A stretch of 64,000 nucleotides of DNA from Ancistrus triradiatus. Lineage: Eukaryota > Chordata > Actinopteri > Siluriformes > Loricariidae. Positions within the stretch are counted from its first letter, which is position 1. Each line of letters starts with the position of its first letter. A program made the position numbers and the translations under genes. The stretch is from assembly GCA_025084515.1 (NCBI GenBank), contig JAJAGP010000092.1, forward strand, positions 467,001-531,000, written 5' to 3'. Shown here piece after piece: positions 40,397 to 51,989 of this stretch. A model generated the notes under the pieces. It saw only the letters and a list, made by a program, of their open reading frames with translations, was not told the DNA's origin and made no database searches.

Positions 40397-41985
40397 ATAG
40401 TACTGTACAAAAGTCTTAGGCATTCTATATTTTTCAATTTATATTCTGCTTATGCTTTATTTAAGTTTTACTGATCACTGCACTTTGTAGTTCTAAAATT
40501 ACAGACTGTAGTCCATCTGTTTCTCTACATCCTTTATTTGTCCCCTTTACTCTGTCCTCTAATGGTCAGCACCATTTGGGTGGTGGATCATTCTCAGCAC
40601 TGCAGTGACACCGACATGTGATGGTGTGTTAGTGTGTGTTGACCTGGCATAAACTGAATCAGACACAGCAGTTCTGCTGGAGTTTTTAAACACTGTACAC
40701 TCACTATCCACTTTATTAGACACATTCACCTTATTGGTGAATGAATGAAAATGGTCTGTTACCCGCAGCTGTCCTAAACGTAAACACACTCAAAACATCT
40801 ATTTTAATAACCTTTAATAAACAGTTTGTTCATGTAAATTTACACTCTAAGCTCTCAGAAGTGAAGTATGGCATGCCTCAGGGGTCTCTCCTTGGCCCGC
40901 TATTATTCTCTCTGTACATGCTGCCACTAGGCTCAGTTATTCGTAAACATGGCATTAGTTTCCAGTGCTATGCAGATGATACACAGCTATACATATCAGC
41001 AAAATTGAGGATTGTGTAAAGGAAATAAAAGATTGGATGTCATTTCATTTCCCCTGACTTAACACAGATAAAACTGAGGTTTTATTAGTGGGACTCAAGG
41101 CTGTGAGAAACAGGTTGGCTAGATTGTTTTTCATTATTTCCCAGGCCATCTGTGAAAAACTTAGGTTGATTCAGATCTCTCCTTTGATGCACACATTAGC
41201 AACATCACTCTAATTGCTTTCTTTCAATTACGTATTATTGCCAAACTTAGAAATATCCTCTTGTTTAATGATGCAGAGAAACTAGTTCATGCATTTATAA
41301 CCTCAAGGTTTAATTACTATAACGCTTTACTTACTGGTTGCTCTAGTAAATCTATAAGTAAACTTAAATTAGTTCAGAATGCAACGGCTCGAGTGCTAAC
41401 TCAAACTAAAAAATGTTATCATATCAGTCCTGTTCTATCATCACTACACTGGTTACCAGTTAAATTCCGCATTGACTACAAATTATCTGAGTGAACTCTT
41501 CGAGTCTTACAATCCAGCTTGTCTACTTTGTTTGCAGGATGCAGGACTTCTTTTAGTTCCTAGAATTAAAAAAGTCACAGCAGGGGAATAGGCTGTTTCA
41601 TACATGCCCCATCATCATCCTTCATCAGTGCTCACAGGATGCTGCCTACAGGATGCTGGTGGGTGAACATTTTTGGCTGGAGGACTATTTTCAGTCCAGT
41701 AGTTACGCTGAGGTGTTTAAAACCTCCAGCAGCACTGCTGTGTCTGATACACTCGTATCAGTGCAACACACACTAACACACCACTGCAGTACCTGATCTG
41801 TGGTGGTCCCTTGACCATTAGAGAACAGAGTAAAGGGGACTAACAAAGTATGTAGAAAAACAGATGGACTACAGTATGTAATTGTAGAACTACAAAGTGC
41901 AGTGACCACTAAAACTTAAAGAATAAACAGAATCTAAACTGAAAAATATAGAATACCTAAGATGCTTGAACAGTACAGTACTGTA
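40397..41985. mobile_element. Composite foldback MITE (family C), copy 3, split by a LINE fragment
   Basis: The outer arms, tactgtacaaaagtcttagg at 40400 and its inverse cctaagatgcttgaacagta near 41958, pair over about 90 bp. Inside them lie the family C arms: attacagactgtagtccat (40498) against gactacagtatgtaattg (41868), and acacagcagttctgctgg against agcagcactgctgtgtct. The centre is a reverse-transcriptase fragment (40760-41520). It is either an older MITE that received a LINE or two fused families. Confidence 0.75.
40760..41520 (+). pseudogene. Non-LTR retrotransposon reverse-transcriptase fragment
   Basis: The plus strand encodes YGMPQGSLLGPLLFSLYMLP, GSVIRKHGISFQCYADDTQL and, after breaks, FITSRFNYYNALLTGCSSKS, LKLVQNATARVLTQTKKCYH and SPVLSSLHWLPVKFRIDYKL. 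YADD is the polymerase active-site motif; the rest is typical of L2/jockey-like LINE proteins. Frameshifts and stops separate the pieces, and both ends are cut off by MITE arms. Confidence 0.85.
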
Positions 41986-42044
41986 CATGATCTGCACACA
42001 ACCATTCTCAGTCATTACCCTTGTGTGTGTAAAGCGTAGCACCA

Positions 42045-42175
42045 CAGCAACAGCCAGGAGGTGTCCGCATTGGTTTACTCAGGGTGCTCCGGTTTCCTCC
42101 CACACTACAAAGACATATGTTCGGTTAATTGATTATACCAAATTGACCCAGTCTGAGTGTGTATGACTAGTTTCA
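42045..42175. repeat. Interspersed 'ctccggtttcctcccac' repeat
   Basis: ggtgctccggtttcctcccac and caaagacatatgttcggtta are the antisense of the widespread fish repeat also present at 15975, 18430 and 51990. Confidence 0.6.
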
Positions 42176-42189
42176 GTCTAACTTTGTGC

Positions 42190-43575
42190 TTGTCATGAGT
42201 AGCCATTGCTGCCAAAAGCAATGAAAAATAATAAACAAATAAACAAATATATGGCTGTGAAAAGTAAGTGTTCTCTAAAACATGGTAAAATATAGTATCA
42301 TTTTATTTATTATTTAATTCATTTATTTATATGGAACTGAAAAAAGCCCAATGGAAAATAATACTATTACTTAGCCATGTATAAGATATGAAGGACTTGT
42401 ATTGGTCCTGTTGTGTTCTTGCCCCTATTAGTCAATTTGGTATTTTCCTCTACCGTAACTATGGTTTCTGTCATCTGACTGACGTAAGGCTTTCAGATTT
42501 TGTCTAAACAGTGAATGTAAATACACAAAATTAATGAAAACTTTTTCATTGTTTCATTGACTCATTGTTCAAATTTGTACCATCTGTTTTGATCCAGTCA
42601 GATGTGACGAGCCACAGGAAATGAAGGAAGTAAAAGGAGGTGCAAATACTGAATACCCCCCCCCCCCAAAAAAATCGTCCCAACCTCTTACCATCCTATT
42701 GACCAAGGCCACCTGTCTGCCTTGTGCTGTGCTCCTACCTATAGTGTCCTGTCTTTGGTCTTTATAAAAAACTACAAACCTACATCCTATTGTAGTGCAG
42801 AAGTAGCAGCCTTGTTGGCCCAGTGGGTGAAACCAGCTGCTGTAAATGGCAGTGTAAGAGAGCGTGGCTTCAGTGGGTAGAGCCTGCAGCTGTACATGTC
42901 AGTGTAAGAGGGCCTGGTTTCAAGGGCTTTCAACATGAAGGTCGAGTGGTGCGATTATGCAAAAAAAAAAACAGCCACTAGGGGTGTGCTCCTCGTGCTG
43001 GTCCCAAGCCTGCATAAATGCTCTAAATGGGGAGGAACAGCCAAAAGGTCATCATCATTGTAGTGCACAAGTAGTGTACATTGATCGTTGACTTGATTAT
43101 GGATTAGAGGGTAATAAAACAGTGAACTACACGTTGTTAAACTCGGACAGCTGCAAAGCCAAACAGTGCAATTGGAATGTATATCACGCAATGAATCTGC
43201 CTAGGGCGCCATCTGGTGAGCGGTGTCATGTTGCTATGTATCCAGTTATACCGGTGCTGCACTCGGGTAGAGTACTAAATATTCAGGTATTATACTTTTA
43301 AAAACACCTCAGCTTTATTAAATGCACACACATTCACGCAATGTGTGGTCATGAAGCCTGTGGTGTTATATAGGATCAGAATATTTAAAAATCTGAATAT
43401 TGAATATTTAAATCTAACTTGGCTCCCTCAGTGCCAAATTGGAAACCTAAAGTCATTTCCATTTGCTGAGTGACAAATTAGTGGCTCCTTATGAAATACT
43501 TCTTTCTCCACGTAACACAAATAAAGATATTATTACAGCTTTAGGAAACTTCACACAATCTTGCATCACTCTTCA
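42190..43575. other. Intergenic stretch with a local tandem tRNA-like duplication
   Basis: 12 C followed by 7 A lie at 42656-42674. At 42823-42923 two similar units of about 50 bp (cagtgggt..a.cc.gc.gctgta, then cagtgtaagag.g) follow each other. No gene recognised. Confidence 0.5.
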
Positions 43576-43592
43576 CACTTTTTCCAAAAACG

Positions 43593-43598
43593 TTTATT
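43593..43598 (-). terminator. Polyadenylation signal of the visinin/recoverin gene
   Basis: AATAAA on the minus strand about 270 bp after the stop codon, the first canonical signal in the 3' UTR. Confidence 0.6.
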
Positions 43599-43869
43599 TC
43601 ATGTCAAGATAAATACCTTCTTCAATCAAAAACTATTACATACCTGAACACTGAAATCTAAAAAGCTACTAAACAGACGTCTAATCTGGATTTATCTGTA
43701 CCTTGTGTACTACATGTAGGTGTGTAAATGTAAGCCTGATATACAAAGCTAATGCAGCACAACGCAATGCACGTTTTTAGCATACAAACGACCAGTTTAG
43801 GAGTGCCGTTGAAAAGCATGCAATAACATTAACAATGTGACCACATAGGTTCACCTCTGTGTTGTTGGA

Positions 43870-43955
43870 TTATTTGTTGGGCTCGTATTGGATGAGGCGG
43901 AGGGCGTTGTCATTCTCCATAACACCCTGAACAAACTCCCCTTCAGCCAACCGCT
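43870..43955 (-). CDS. rcvrn: rcvrn exon 3 (C-terminus)
   Basis: The acceptor ctcag|agcggt is followed by RLAEGEFVQGVMENDNALRL and IQYEPNK, stop TAA at 43872-43870. Too short to show up as a long ORF, but the phase fits exon 2. Confidence 0.93.
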
Positions 43956-45653
43956 CTGAGTGAGAGAGAGAGAGGGGTGATAAAACAGTCACTTTTTAAA
44001 TAAACATTAAATCAAATAAAATCACTTTCATCATATGTATTTGCAGTTGTTCTTATGGTGATCAGCTCTGGAAATGTCAAGTATACCATTGTCTTTTTTG
44101 TTGAAATAAGCCCACAGTTTTTCTGCTCTCTTCTCTGGCGTGTTCTCATCTTCTGGAAGATTTTTTTGATCCTCTTTAGGAATCATCTTAAAGATGGCCT
44201 GATGGGTGGAGAGCAGAGAAACGGAAATAATGTCAGCTTTTCTATAAACTGCCATTCACAATGTTGTGTGCTCCACTGACTAGAAGCAGAACCTTTGCCT
44301 GAATGGCTTTTAGAGCAAACACTGGGATGCTGGAATACTGTGAAATCAACCTGCAAAAAAGTCTAGCTGATCCCACTGTGGCAGTCCATTTTGTTTTGAA
44401 CCTTAAAACATATTGTAGCTACACTTAATTAATCGATTGTGTTTATCCTTGGGACAAAGCAGTTTGATGTTGTGTGATATTACTAATGAGAATAGACAAA
44501 ATAATATACAGCAAAATTCCCAGTGCTATATTAGCACTGTGACATTCATTTTTTGCAGTAATGCCTTGTTGCAGCTGCACAAACTGCACATAATTTTTTT
44601 TGTTTTTGTATGATCAAAATATATTCTATGTCTTTCCATTATTAATCAGAAATTATTTCTCTCAGACTGTGATGTCTTACTGACAGTACTGGAGAGCTTA
44701 TATAAGATCTATATATCTATACTGGATTAATCTTTATATCCCTCAGAGCAAATATCTTGTGTTCATATTCAGCCCGGGTGACTGTTCACTTGCACTGCAT
44801 TTGCATTTTCATTTGAATGTTTTTAAATATACACGAGCCAGCAACTCAAACTGAAGTGTGCCTTACGTCATATCCAACTAAGACAAGTAGGCCACCTATG
44901 AGATTTGCCTTTCTGCTAGTTGATAATTAAGTTGAAAACCATTGCCTTTGAGACTAAGTATTATATAAGGGATTAAACACGAGGCTTAATCATATTACTC
45001 AGAAGATGGCTCAGCAGTTAGGCCTCTGACTTACTAATCAGAAGGTTATAAGTTGAAATCCTGCCACTGCTGACCCCTGTTGCTCAGCTCTATTGTAAGT
45101 CACTCTGAATAAGAATGTCTGCTAAATGCTGTAAATAATCCAACAGTTAAATCTACACAACATTATATTAATAGCTATATCTTATACAGCGCAAACAAGC
45201 AAGAAATTCATTTTAAAAGCAGATTTTGTGCAAATAATGAGATTCATTAGATTAAGATACGTTAGAACTTACACAGCAGATTTCAGATACTTCTGACTTG
45301 GTGATGTAGCCATTCTTGTCAACGTCAAAGAGTGAAAAAGCCCACTCCAGTTTTCTCTCTGTCTTCCCACACGACGTCATATGAAGGGCAACAATGTACT
45401 CCTTGAAGTCCAGCGTCCCATCGTCATTTGTGTCGAACGATCGAAATACGTGCTTGGCATATGTAGAGGCATCGCTTTCCACAAAGAAGCGGCTGTATAT
45501 CTTCTCAAACTCTTCCGGTGAAATGCGCCCACTTGGGCACTGCTTCTGAAAGTTTTCGTACCACTGGCTGAGCTCATTCTCTGAGAACTTCGTGTTGAGC
45601 TTCAGGTCCTCTAAGATCTCCTTGGACATGGCACTACTTTTTGAATTCCCCAT
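43870..45653 (-). CDS. rcvrn: Visinin/recoverin-type photoreceptor calcium sensor, three exons
   Basis: Join of complement 45273-45653, 44087-44198 and 43870-43955; phases 0 and 1 agree; 192 residues, equal to chicken visinin and ten shorter than mammalian recoverin. Members bind calcium through EF-hands, expose an N-terminal myristoyl group, move to disc membranes and restrain rhodopsin kinase in rods or cones. Visible features: MGNSKSS myristoylation site (Gly2); degenerate EF1 with CPSGR (39-43); EF2 loop DTNDDGTLDFKE (74-85); EF3 loop DVDKNGYITKSE (110-121), both with all calcium ligands; degenerate EF4 (KKDNERLAEGEF); C-terminus RLIQYEPNK as in visinin rather than the lysine-rich recoverin end. 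Which fish recoverin paralogue this is cannot be told from sequence alone. Confidence 0.93.
44087..44198 (-). CDS. rcvrn: rcvrn exon 2
   Basis: The acceptor cccatcag|gccatc and donor gacaatg|gtatac enclose AIFKMIPKEDQKNLPEDENT and PEKRAEKLWAYFNKKDN. LPEDENTPEKRAEK is a near-invariant recoverin-family segment. Confidence 0.95.
45002..45140 (+). repeat. tRNA-derived SINE in rcvrn intron 1
   Basis: Head gatggctcagcagttaggcc (A box), ttataagttgaaatcctgcc (degenerate B box) and tail gtaagtcactctgaataaga, then ctgctaaatgctgtaaat. Diverged relative to the copies at 12408 and 28351. Confidence 0.8.
45273..45653 (-). CDS. rcvrn: rcvrn exon 1 (start codon, EF1-EF3)
   Basis: Start ATG at 45653-45651 gives MGNSK; an upstream in-frame ATG at 45692 exists but would bury the myristoylation site, so the internal one is chosen. 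Ends at EICC before gtaagt. Codes for residues 1-127. Confidence 0.95.
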
Positions 45654-45699
45654 CGTTGACTGATGGATGCAAGACCAGAGCTTAGGTTTCACGGCAGAT

Positions 45700-45720
45700 G
45701 AGGCTATTTATTTTTCCACC
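45700..45720 (-). promoter_or_regulatory. Possible TATA-like element of rcvrn
   Basis: On the minus strand aaaaataaatag lies about 55 bp upstream of the start codon. Position and composition suit a TATA-like element, but nothing else confirms it. Confidence 0.35.
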
Positions 45721-45899
45721 AAAAGCATGGATGGGGCTGACAGTCTGTATGAAGGATGGACTTCAAACTGTCTTCTGTTTAGCAGGGAGAAGGAGGGAGA
45801 ACAGACAATAGATCAGCTGGTGGGAGGAGAGAGACTTAGGCTTTTACCTTTGACAGCAGGGTTAATTCTGCTAAAAGTGGATTTCGCTTGCCTAAGCCT

Positions 45900-46970
45900 T
45901 TAAGTCTTTATCTGAACCTTCTGCTTGATCTTTGTCTCCTTTTCTATAAGTAACTGAAGTTCAACACTATTTAGAGAGCCAACCCACATAGCATTCACAA
46001 TTAAGTATTTTTCTTTATGTGTGACACCAGATCATCACTGTATCTTTAAAGACATTTTTGTTCATCATAACATTGTGAATACTGCAGAATTTGCAATGAT
46101 TAGTTCCTGTTTTGATGCCTCTTATGATACTTATGAGATCCAAAGGGGGGTCTGTAGCCTATCCTGGAATTCACTGGGCGCAGGCAAAAGTGCTCACTGA
46201 ATGGGAGGCCACTCAATTGCAGGACCAGTAACCACACTACCTGACATTCACATTGCAACTCAGCCCAGGGTTCAAACCCAGATACTCAGGAACTGTTGTT
46301 TACAGGTTCTGGGACCTACCTCCAAGCCCTAATTTGTGAAGATTAGACATACGTAAACATGAAACTGGTAAAACCACACATTCAACAGCAACACTGCACT
46401 ATAAATACATTTATTGTATGTTACATTAAATTACTTGATGACAACTTCCAGTAAAATGCTTTTACCATACAGCAATACATTGTACAGTTAAATAACAGTG
46501 GTGACCAGTGGGCCTGGATCTCAGAAACAATAGGAACAAGACAGAAATACATCCTGGAAATTGTGCTAGTCCATCAGAGGGAATCACACACTTAATCCTT
46601 CATACACACTTAATCCTAGGGCTAGTTTGTAGTATCTAACTCAATGGAAACAGGATTACTAAACTGGAAACATATAAGCATGAGAAGAACATGCTCAAGT
46701 CCACACTGAAGCAGTAACCACACAGAAATGATCAAACCTATGGAACTAGAACTATGTGATACCAGCAATGTCTGTTGTGTTACTGTGGCACCTATTGAAA
46801 GCCAAGGATGTTAGCTAATGAGTCTGGAAGCTAATGTCTAGTGTAATCTTTGTCAGATTCACTTAACAATTAGCACAATAACAATTAGCACAAACCAGTG
46901 TGACTAGGTGAGTCTCAGCATCATTGCCCAATTATTTATTTGTAAAATGAATTGTCGAGTAGATGATGTC
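45900..46970. repeat. Intergenic stretch with degenerate interspersed repeat
   Basis: Pieces such as ggttcaaacccagatactca (46270) and acacttaatcctagggctag (46604) resemble decayed copies of the 'gtgggaggaaacc' family. Otherwise unassigned. Confidence 0.4.
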
Positions 46971-46974
46971 TTTG

Positions 46975-47424
46975 CAGTCCCCACTTTGGAGCCTTCACTA
47001 ATTTAGAAACCTTTCTACTAATTTTTATGAACATGACTGTGAAGTCATGAGCTGATGTTGGACAACAAGCTTTGGCTCATGGTTAGCATTACAATTAATC
47101 TTAATGGTTTCTGATTGAATTAAATGTTCTGTGTAAGCCAGACAAGCTCTGTCGGCAAACCATTTCTTTCTGGACCTATTTTTTAAAAGGGCAGGCCAGA
47201 AAGTTGACAAACTGACCTGTTGGAGGAGGAAACCTAAGAAAGTGGTATATTGAGAGTGGCTGGTGTGTTCAATAAACACAATATACTGCCACTGTTTGTC
47301 TATGCAGAGTCAATGTCCATATGCTTCATATTAGGAACCTTGTTAGCAGTCAGTGTGGCTGAAATATTATATTCCGAGATCACTAATTAGAAGGGGTGTC
47401 TGGATCATTTTGGCTATATAGTGT
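46975..47424. mobile_element. DNA transposon (family J), copy 3
   Basis: The internal part (atgaacatgactgtgaagtc, ggctcatggttagcattaca) and the right end cattttggctatatagtg match the other family J copies. The left end is poorly defined. Confidence 0.6.
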
Positions 47425-47783
47425 ACATGATGGATTGTATTTTCCAGGATTTTGCTTGAAACACACTCTGTATTTGATATTTATCCACAATGCACTTCTA
47501 CGTAACAGTAAATATGACAGCCCTTAGTACATGTATGCCATCCCAATTAGCTACTGGCTGTACATATTCATTTATGTCAAATTGGAATTGCTTTTCTGTT
47601 AATAAATGTTAAACTTTACACACTTTTCATAGAGTATGAATTATAGCTGACATGAGTAAAACTAATATGCTGAATATGAGGTGTCGGTGTGAACAAGTAA
47701 ATAAGTTATGCGGTAGTGCTAAGTATCTCACAGCTAAGATAGATCTATAGCTATACTTACCAACCTATACTCATGTTTATATA

Positions 47784-49441
47784 CAGTGCATCCGGAAAGT
47801 ATTCACAGCGCTTCACTTTTTCCACATTTTGTTACATTACAGCCTTATTCCAAATTGTATTAAATCAATCTCTTTCCTCAAAATTCTACACAAAATACCC
47901 CATTATGACCATGTGAAAAAAGTTTTCTTGAGAGTTCTGAAAATGTATTAAAAATAAAAAACTAAGAAATCACATTTACGTAAGTATTCACAGCCTTCGC
48001 CATGAAGCTCAAAATTGAGCTCAGGTGCATCCTGTTTCCACTGATCATCCTTGAGATGTTTCTACAGCTTAAATGGAATCCACCTGTGGTAAATCCAGTT
48101 GATTGTAAATTATTTGGATAGGCACACACCTGTCTATATAAGGTCCCACAGTTGACTGCATGTCAGAGCGCAAACACCAAGCATGAAGTCAAAGGAATTG
48201 TCTGTAGACCTCCGAGACAAAATTGTCTTGAGGCACAAATCTGGGGAAGGATACAGAAAGTTAGGATAGAGGATACAGATACAGAATTTCTGCTGCTTTG
48301 AAGGTCCCAATGAGCACAGTGGCCTCCATTATTCGTAAATGGAAGAAGTTTGGAACCACCAGGACTCTTCCTAGAGCTGGCCGGCCGTCTAAGTTGAGCG
48401 ATCGGGGGAGAAGGGCCTTGGTCAGGGAGGTGACCAAGAACCCGATGGTCACTCTGTCAGAGCTCCAGCGTTCCTCCGTGGAGAGAGGGGAACCTTGCAG
48501 AAGGACTACCATCTCTGCAGAAATCCACCAATCAGGCCTGTATGGCAGAGTGGCCAGGCGAAAGCCACTCCTTAGTAAAAGGCACAAGGCAGCCCATCTG
48601 GAATTTGCCAAAAGGCACCTGAAGGACTATCAGACCATGAGAAACAAAATTCTCTGGTCTGATGAGACAAAGATTGAACTCTTTGGTGTGAATGCCGGGC
48701 GTCATGTTTGGAGAAATCCAGGCACTGCTCATCACGAGGCCAATACCATCCCTACAGTCAAGCATGGTGGTGGCTGCATCATGCTATGGGGATGTTTTTC
48801 AGCAGCTGGAACTGGCAGACTAGTCAGGATAGAGGGAAAGATGAATGCAGCAATGTACAGAGACATCCTGGATGAAAACCTGCTCCAGAGCGCTCTTGAC
48901 CTCAGACTGGGGCGACGGTTCATTTTTCAGCAGGACAACGACCCGAAGCACACAGCCAAGATCTCAAAGAAGTGGCTTCAGGACCACTCTGTGAATGTCC
49001 TGGAGTGGCCCAGCCAGAGCCCAGACTTGAATCCGATTGAACATCTCTGGAGAGATCTGAAAATGGCTGTGCACAGACGTCTCCCATCCAACCTGATGGA
49101 GCTTCAGATGTACTGCAAAGAAGAATGGGCAAAACTGCCTAAAGATAGGTGTGCCAAGCTTGTGGCATCATATTCAAAAAGACTTGAGGCTGTAGTTGCT
49201 GCCAAAGGTGGTTCTACAAAGTATTAAGCAAAGGCTGTGAATACTTATGTAAATATGATTTCTTTGTTTTTTAATTTTAATAAATTTTCAAAACTCTCAA
49301 GAAAACTTTTTTCACATGGTCATAATGGGGCATTTTGTGTAGAATTTTGAGGAAAGAGATTAATTTAATACAATTTGGAATAAGGTAACGTATCAAAATG
49401 TGGAAAAATTGAAGCGCTGTGAATACTTTCCGGATGCACTG
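47784..49441 (+). mobile_element. Near-complete Tc1-like transposon with IR/DR ends (family K)
   Basis: Begins cagtgcatccggaaagtatt, ends with the exact inverse, and is flanked by TA at 47782-47783 and 49442-49443. Each inverted repeat is about 200 bp with the direct-repeat motif (aagtattcacagc) at its outer and inner end, the IR/DR layout of Tc1 elements. The transposase ORF runs from 48310 to 49227. The length, 1658 bp, is usual for the group and the high similarity of the ends suggests a young insertion. Confidence 0.95.
48184..49227 (+). pseudogene. Tc1 transposase, disrupted near the N-terminus but otherwise open
   Basis: The original start is the ATG at 48184 (MKSKELSVDLRDKIVLRHKS). 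After GYRK a 25-bp insertion (about 48261-48285) with a partial copy of gaggatacaga shifts the frame and brings an in-frame TAG. The rest is one open frame whose first ATG is 48310: 306 codons with the second half of the paired-type DNA-binding region (GRPSKLSDRGRRALVREV), RRKPLLSKRHKAAHLEFAKR, first catalytic D (WSDETKIELFG), GGGCIMLWGCFSAAGTGRL, second D (QQDNDPKHTAK) and catalytic E (SPDLNPIEHLW), ending AAKGGSTKY. The DDE triad is intact, but without the first helix-turn-helix the protein would probably not bind its ends well. Confidence 0.92.
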
Positions 49442-49449
49442 TACAGTAA

Positions 49450-51040
49450 AGTCAGATGTCAAGATAGTCACATACAGTAAAGCATGCTCTGATGATTAGG
49501 AGCTCTTTAGCAATGTTGACATAAAAACTCCAGCTGAGTGAGTGAAAACTAACATACAGTCAGAGGAGTTGGTGTAGCTTTCAGCACTGGTTAAGGAAGC
49601 TTTAAGGAAATCACTCTTTGTTTGAGGAGGATAAATGTGGTAGATATTAGAGAGGTCCTTAAGCCTTACCATCTGTTCTGCTGTTCTTTTCGTGGAAGCT
49701 TGATGCCTTTTTGTTGATGAGCCCTTCCTCAGCCCATGCTTCCTTTTCTCCTAATACTATTGTTTGTTTTAGGGTCAGTGTGCAGGTCAACTGTTAACTA
49801 CATTTGAAACTTTGAACGTTGTAGTGTTTTATTGTAACATACATGTTCTACTTCTTGTTTTATTCAGCTGGCCTAAAAAAGAGTCAGCCAGAGCCACCTG
49901 GGGTGTTTGGATCGACGTTTAATTACTTTTAGCTCTGCATCATTATGATGTTCTCTAAATACTCTGGCTTCTTGGGGAGGGCCCACGTACAGGTTCTCCC
50001 CAGGTTCATCAGGTAACGGTCTTGCTATTTTTTTTTTCTGGTGACGTACAGAAACCACTCTACTTTGCCTTATCTGATTCTCTCACTAATCTTATTACAT
50101 GCTTAAATTTCTTTCTTTGTTTATTTATAAATAAATACTTTTCCTTCCTACGTTTCTGACCTATGCACTTAAGAACAATTATGTTCTACTGAATACTTGC
50201 CAACATCTTTCATGTCGTTTTTAAGTAATACGATACTTTTATTTTAAATTGTTTTAAAATGACCTATATGCAGCACATTCACCTATATGCCATAAAACAA
50301 TTTGCTAGCCCACCACCTCATTGATCCAGGTTAGAGTCCTGGTACCACAACAGTGATCCCTACCCAGCATTACAATGGACTGGCCCTCCATCTAGCATAC
50401 ATGTACATCTACATTTAACGTGTGTGTGTGTGTGTGGTATCTGTATTATAAGTATACATACATTTTAAATTATTGTTTAATTGCATTAGCAACATTAAAC
50501 CAAGCACACATATTTCATAGTTTTTATTTAATATGTTTTATTAAATACGCCTATTGTAAACAGAATTGTATAAAATGAGTCAGTTTCACATGAACATAAG
50601 CCCTAGCTCTTGGCACACCACCATCCACACATTCCTTAAGCCTTCTGTTGCAATATTATACCAACTTAAATATTATTCTGGTCTCTCTCTTTTTCTTCCT
50701 TTTACCCACTCTGCTCTTTGGCCTATCTTTAAATTAAATAGGGATTTCTCTGTGTTATTCATAGCCTTTGGGATCCCTTGGTTATTGGATTACTCCCTAG
50801 AGCCAATTACAATGCTGTCACCATTAACAATAAACGTGTTGTGTTCTGTAATGGTAGCTGATATGAAGCCCAGGGATTTTCTACCTATGCAGGAATATTG
50901 TATTGCAAAATTTGTACTCAGTTGAATGTATACAATTCCCCTGCTGTTAAACCCTGTCCTTATCAAAAAACTTAATTTAAAAAAATAATAATAATAATAA
51001 TTAAATAACACACCAATCTGTTAGTGATCACCAATATTTT
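49450..51040. other. Intergenic stretch with one unrecognised minus-strand ORF
   Basis: No repeat family is clear. A minus-strand open frame (50040-49876) is listed separately. A GT microsatellite lies at 50418-50436 and an AAT run at 50983-51002. Confidence 0.5.
49876..50040 (-). other. Unrecognised ORF, possible terminal exon
   Basis: On the minus strand a run of A followed by tag|caagac could be a splice acceptor. The frame then reads ARPLPDEPGENLYVGPPQEA, RVFREHHNDAELKVIKRRSK, HPRWLWLTLF and stops. The composition looks protein-like and there is no internal stop, but I know no family for it. It could be the last exon of an unknown gene or an old repeat. Confidence 0.3.
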
Positions 51041-51047
51041 GTACTTG

Positions 51048-51135
51048 CACTATATAACCAGAAGTTTGTGGACACCTAAAAATTCTATTCAAAACCAAGC
51101 ACATTAGTATGGCTCTCTGATAACATTCTTCACAG
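51048..51135. mobile_element. Family J terminal fragment
   Basis: ctatataaccagaagtttgt followed by ggacacctaaaa matches the left end of family J (gccaaatgtttgtggacatc). Confidence 0.5.
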
Positions 51136-51399
51136 CTGCTACAAGAGCCTTTTTTTTGGAGCAGAATCACAAAAAGCTCTTAATTATATAAGGTAAGCAT
51201 TGCATTGATATATCCACATTAGGTGATGGTAAAAACTGTTGTTTTTTTGTGAACAATTGTGTGTTCTTTGTTCTCTTGTGATAAAGGTATTTTGACTTAT
51301 GTGCTTCTATTTTGTATTTTAGGTGGTCCTGATCTACACTGATGCACAGGTTCGTGAGCCTTTCTACCTATAGACACAGCCCCAAAATCTTATTAGGTC

Positions 51400-51751
51400 T
51401 CAAAAAACGTTTCTCCACTAGCCTTCTAGATTGTCCAAGTGATCTTTAGCAAACTGCAGATGGGGATCCTGATGGTGGACTCATGAACATCAAAATGAGC
51501 TTAGAAGTTAGCCGATTCCTTCATGCCCTCATAGACTATTACATGCCTTGCTCTTGGAGTGATCTTTGTTGGTCAACCACTTCTGAGTCGAAACACTTTA
51601 GAGATGTTTTTCCTCAATAAATAAATTGCCTAGTATAAAATTTTGTCTCATTTGTTTAGTGGGTTCTCATTATCTGCTTGTATGACTTGTGTGAAATCTT
51701 ATGTTTTAGGTCATATTTATGCAGAAATAAAACTTTCAAGCACCACTGTAT
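51400..51751 (-). mobile_element. Tc1-like transposon (family H), internally deleted 3' fragment
   Basis: ccttctagattgtccaagtg, gatctttagcaaactgcaga and ttggtcaaccacttctgag correspond to 22726-22985. The end ttcaagcaccactg followed by ta corresponds to the family terminus. Most of the transposase and the other end are missing. Confidence 0.7.
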
Positions 51752-51989
51752 GTAAGTGAAAATATGACATTAAATATGACGTTTCTGCAATGGCATCTTA
51801 CTGTTTATTTGCTGAATTGAACATTTTTGACATAAGGCATTTTTGAAAAGTACAGTTATTTTTTACATTTTACAACTACAAAGGTTTATTTGGTTCATTA
51901 ACGTCAATATCAGCATCAGGGGCCATTTCAGCGACACACACACACTGTTAGATCACACTACTAGTCCTATATTTAGTGTAATCACCAAA

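Noticed and set aside
48261..48611. 116-codon ORF antisense to the Tc1 transposase
   Set aside because: It is the mirror of conserved transposase codons and has no independent support.
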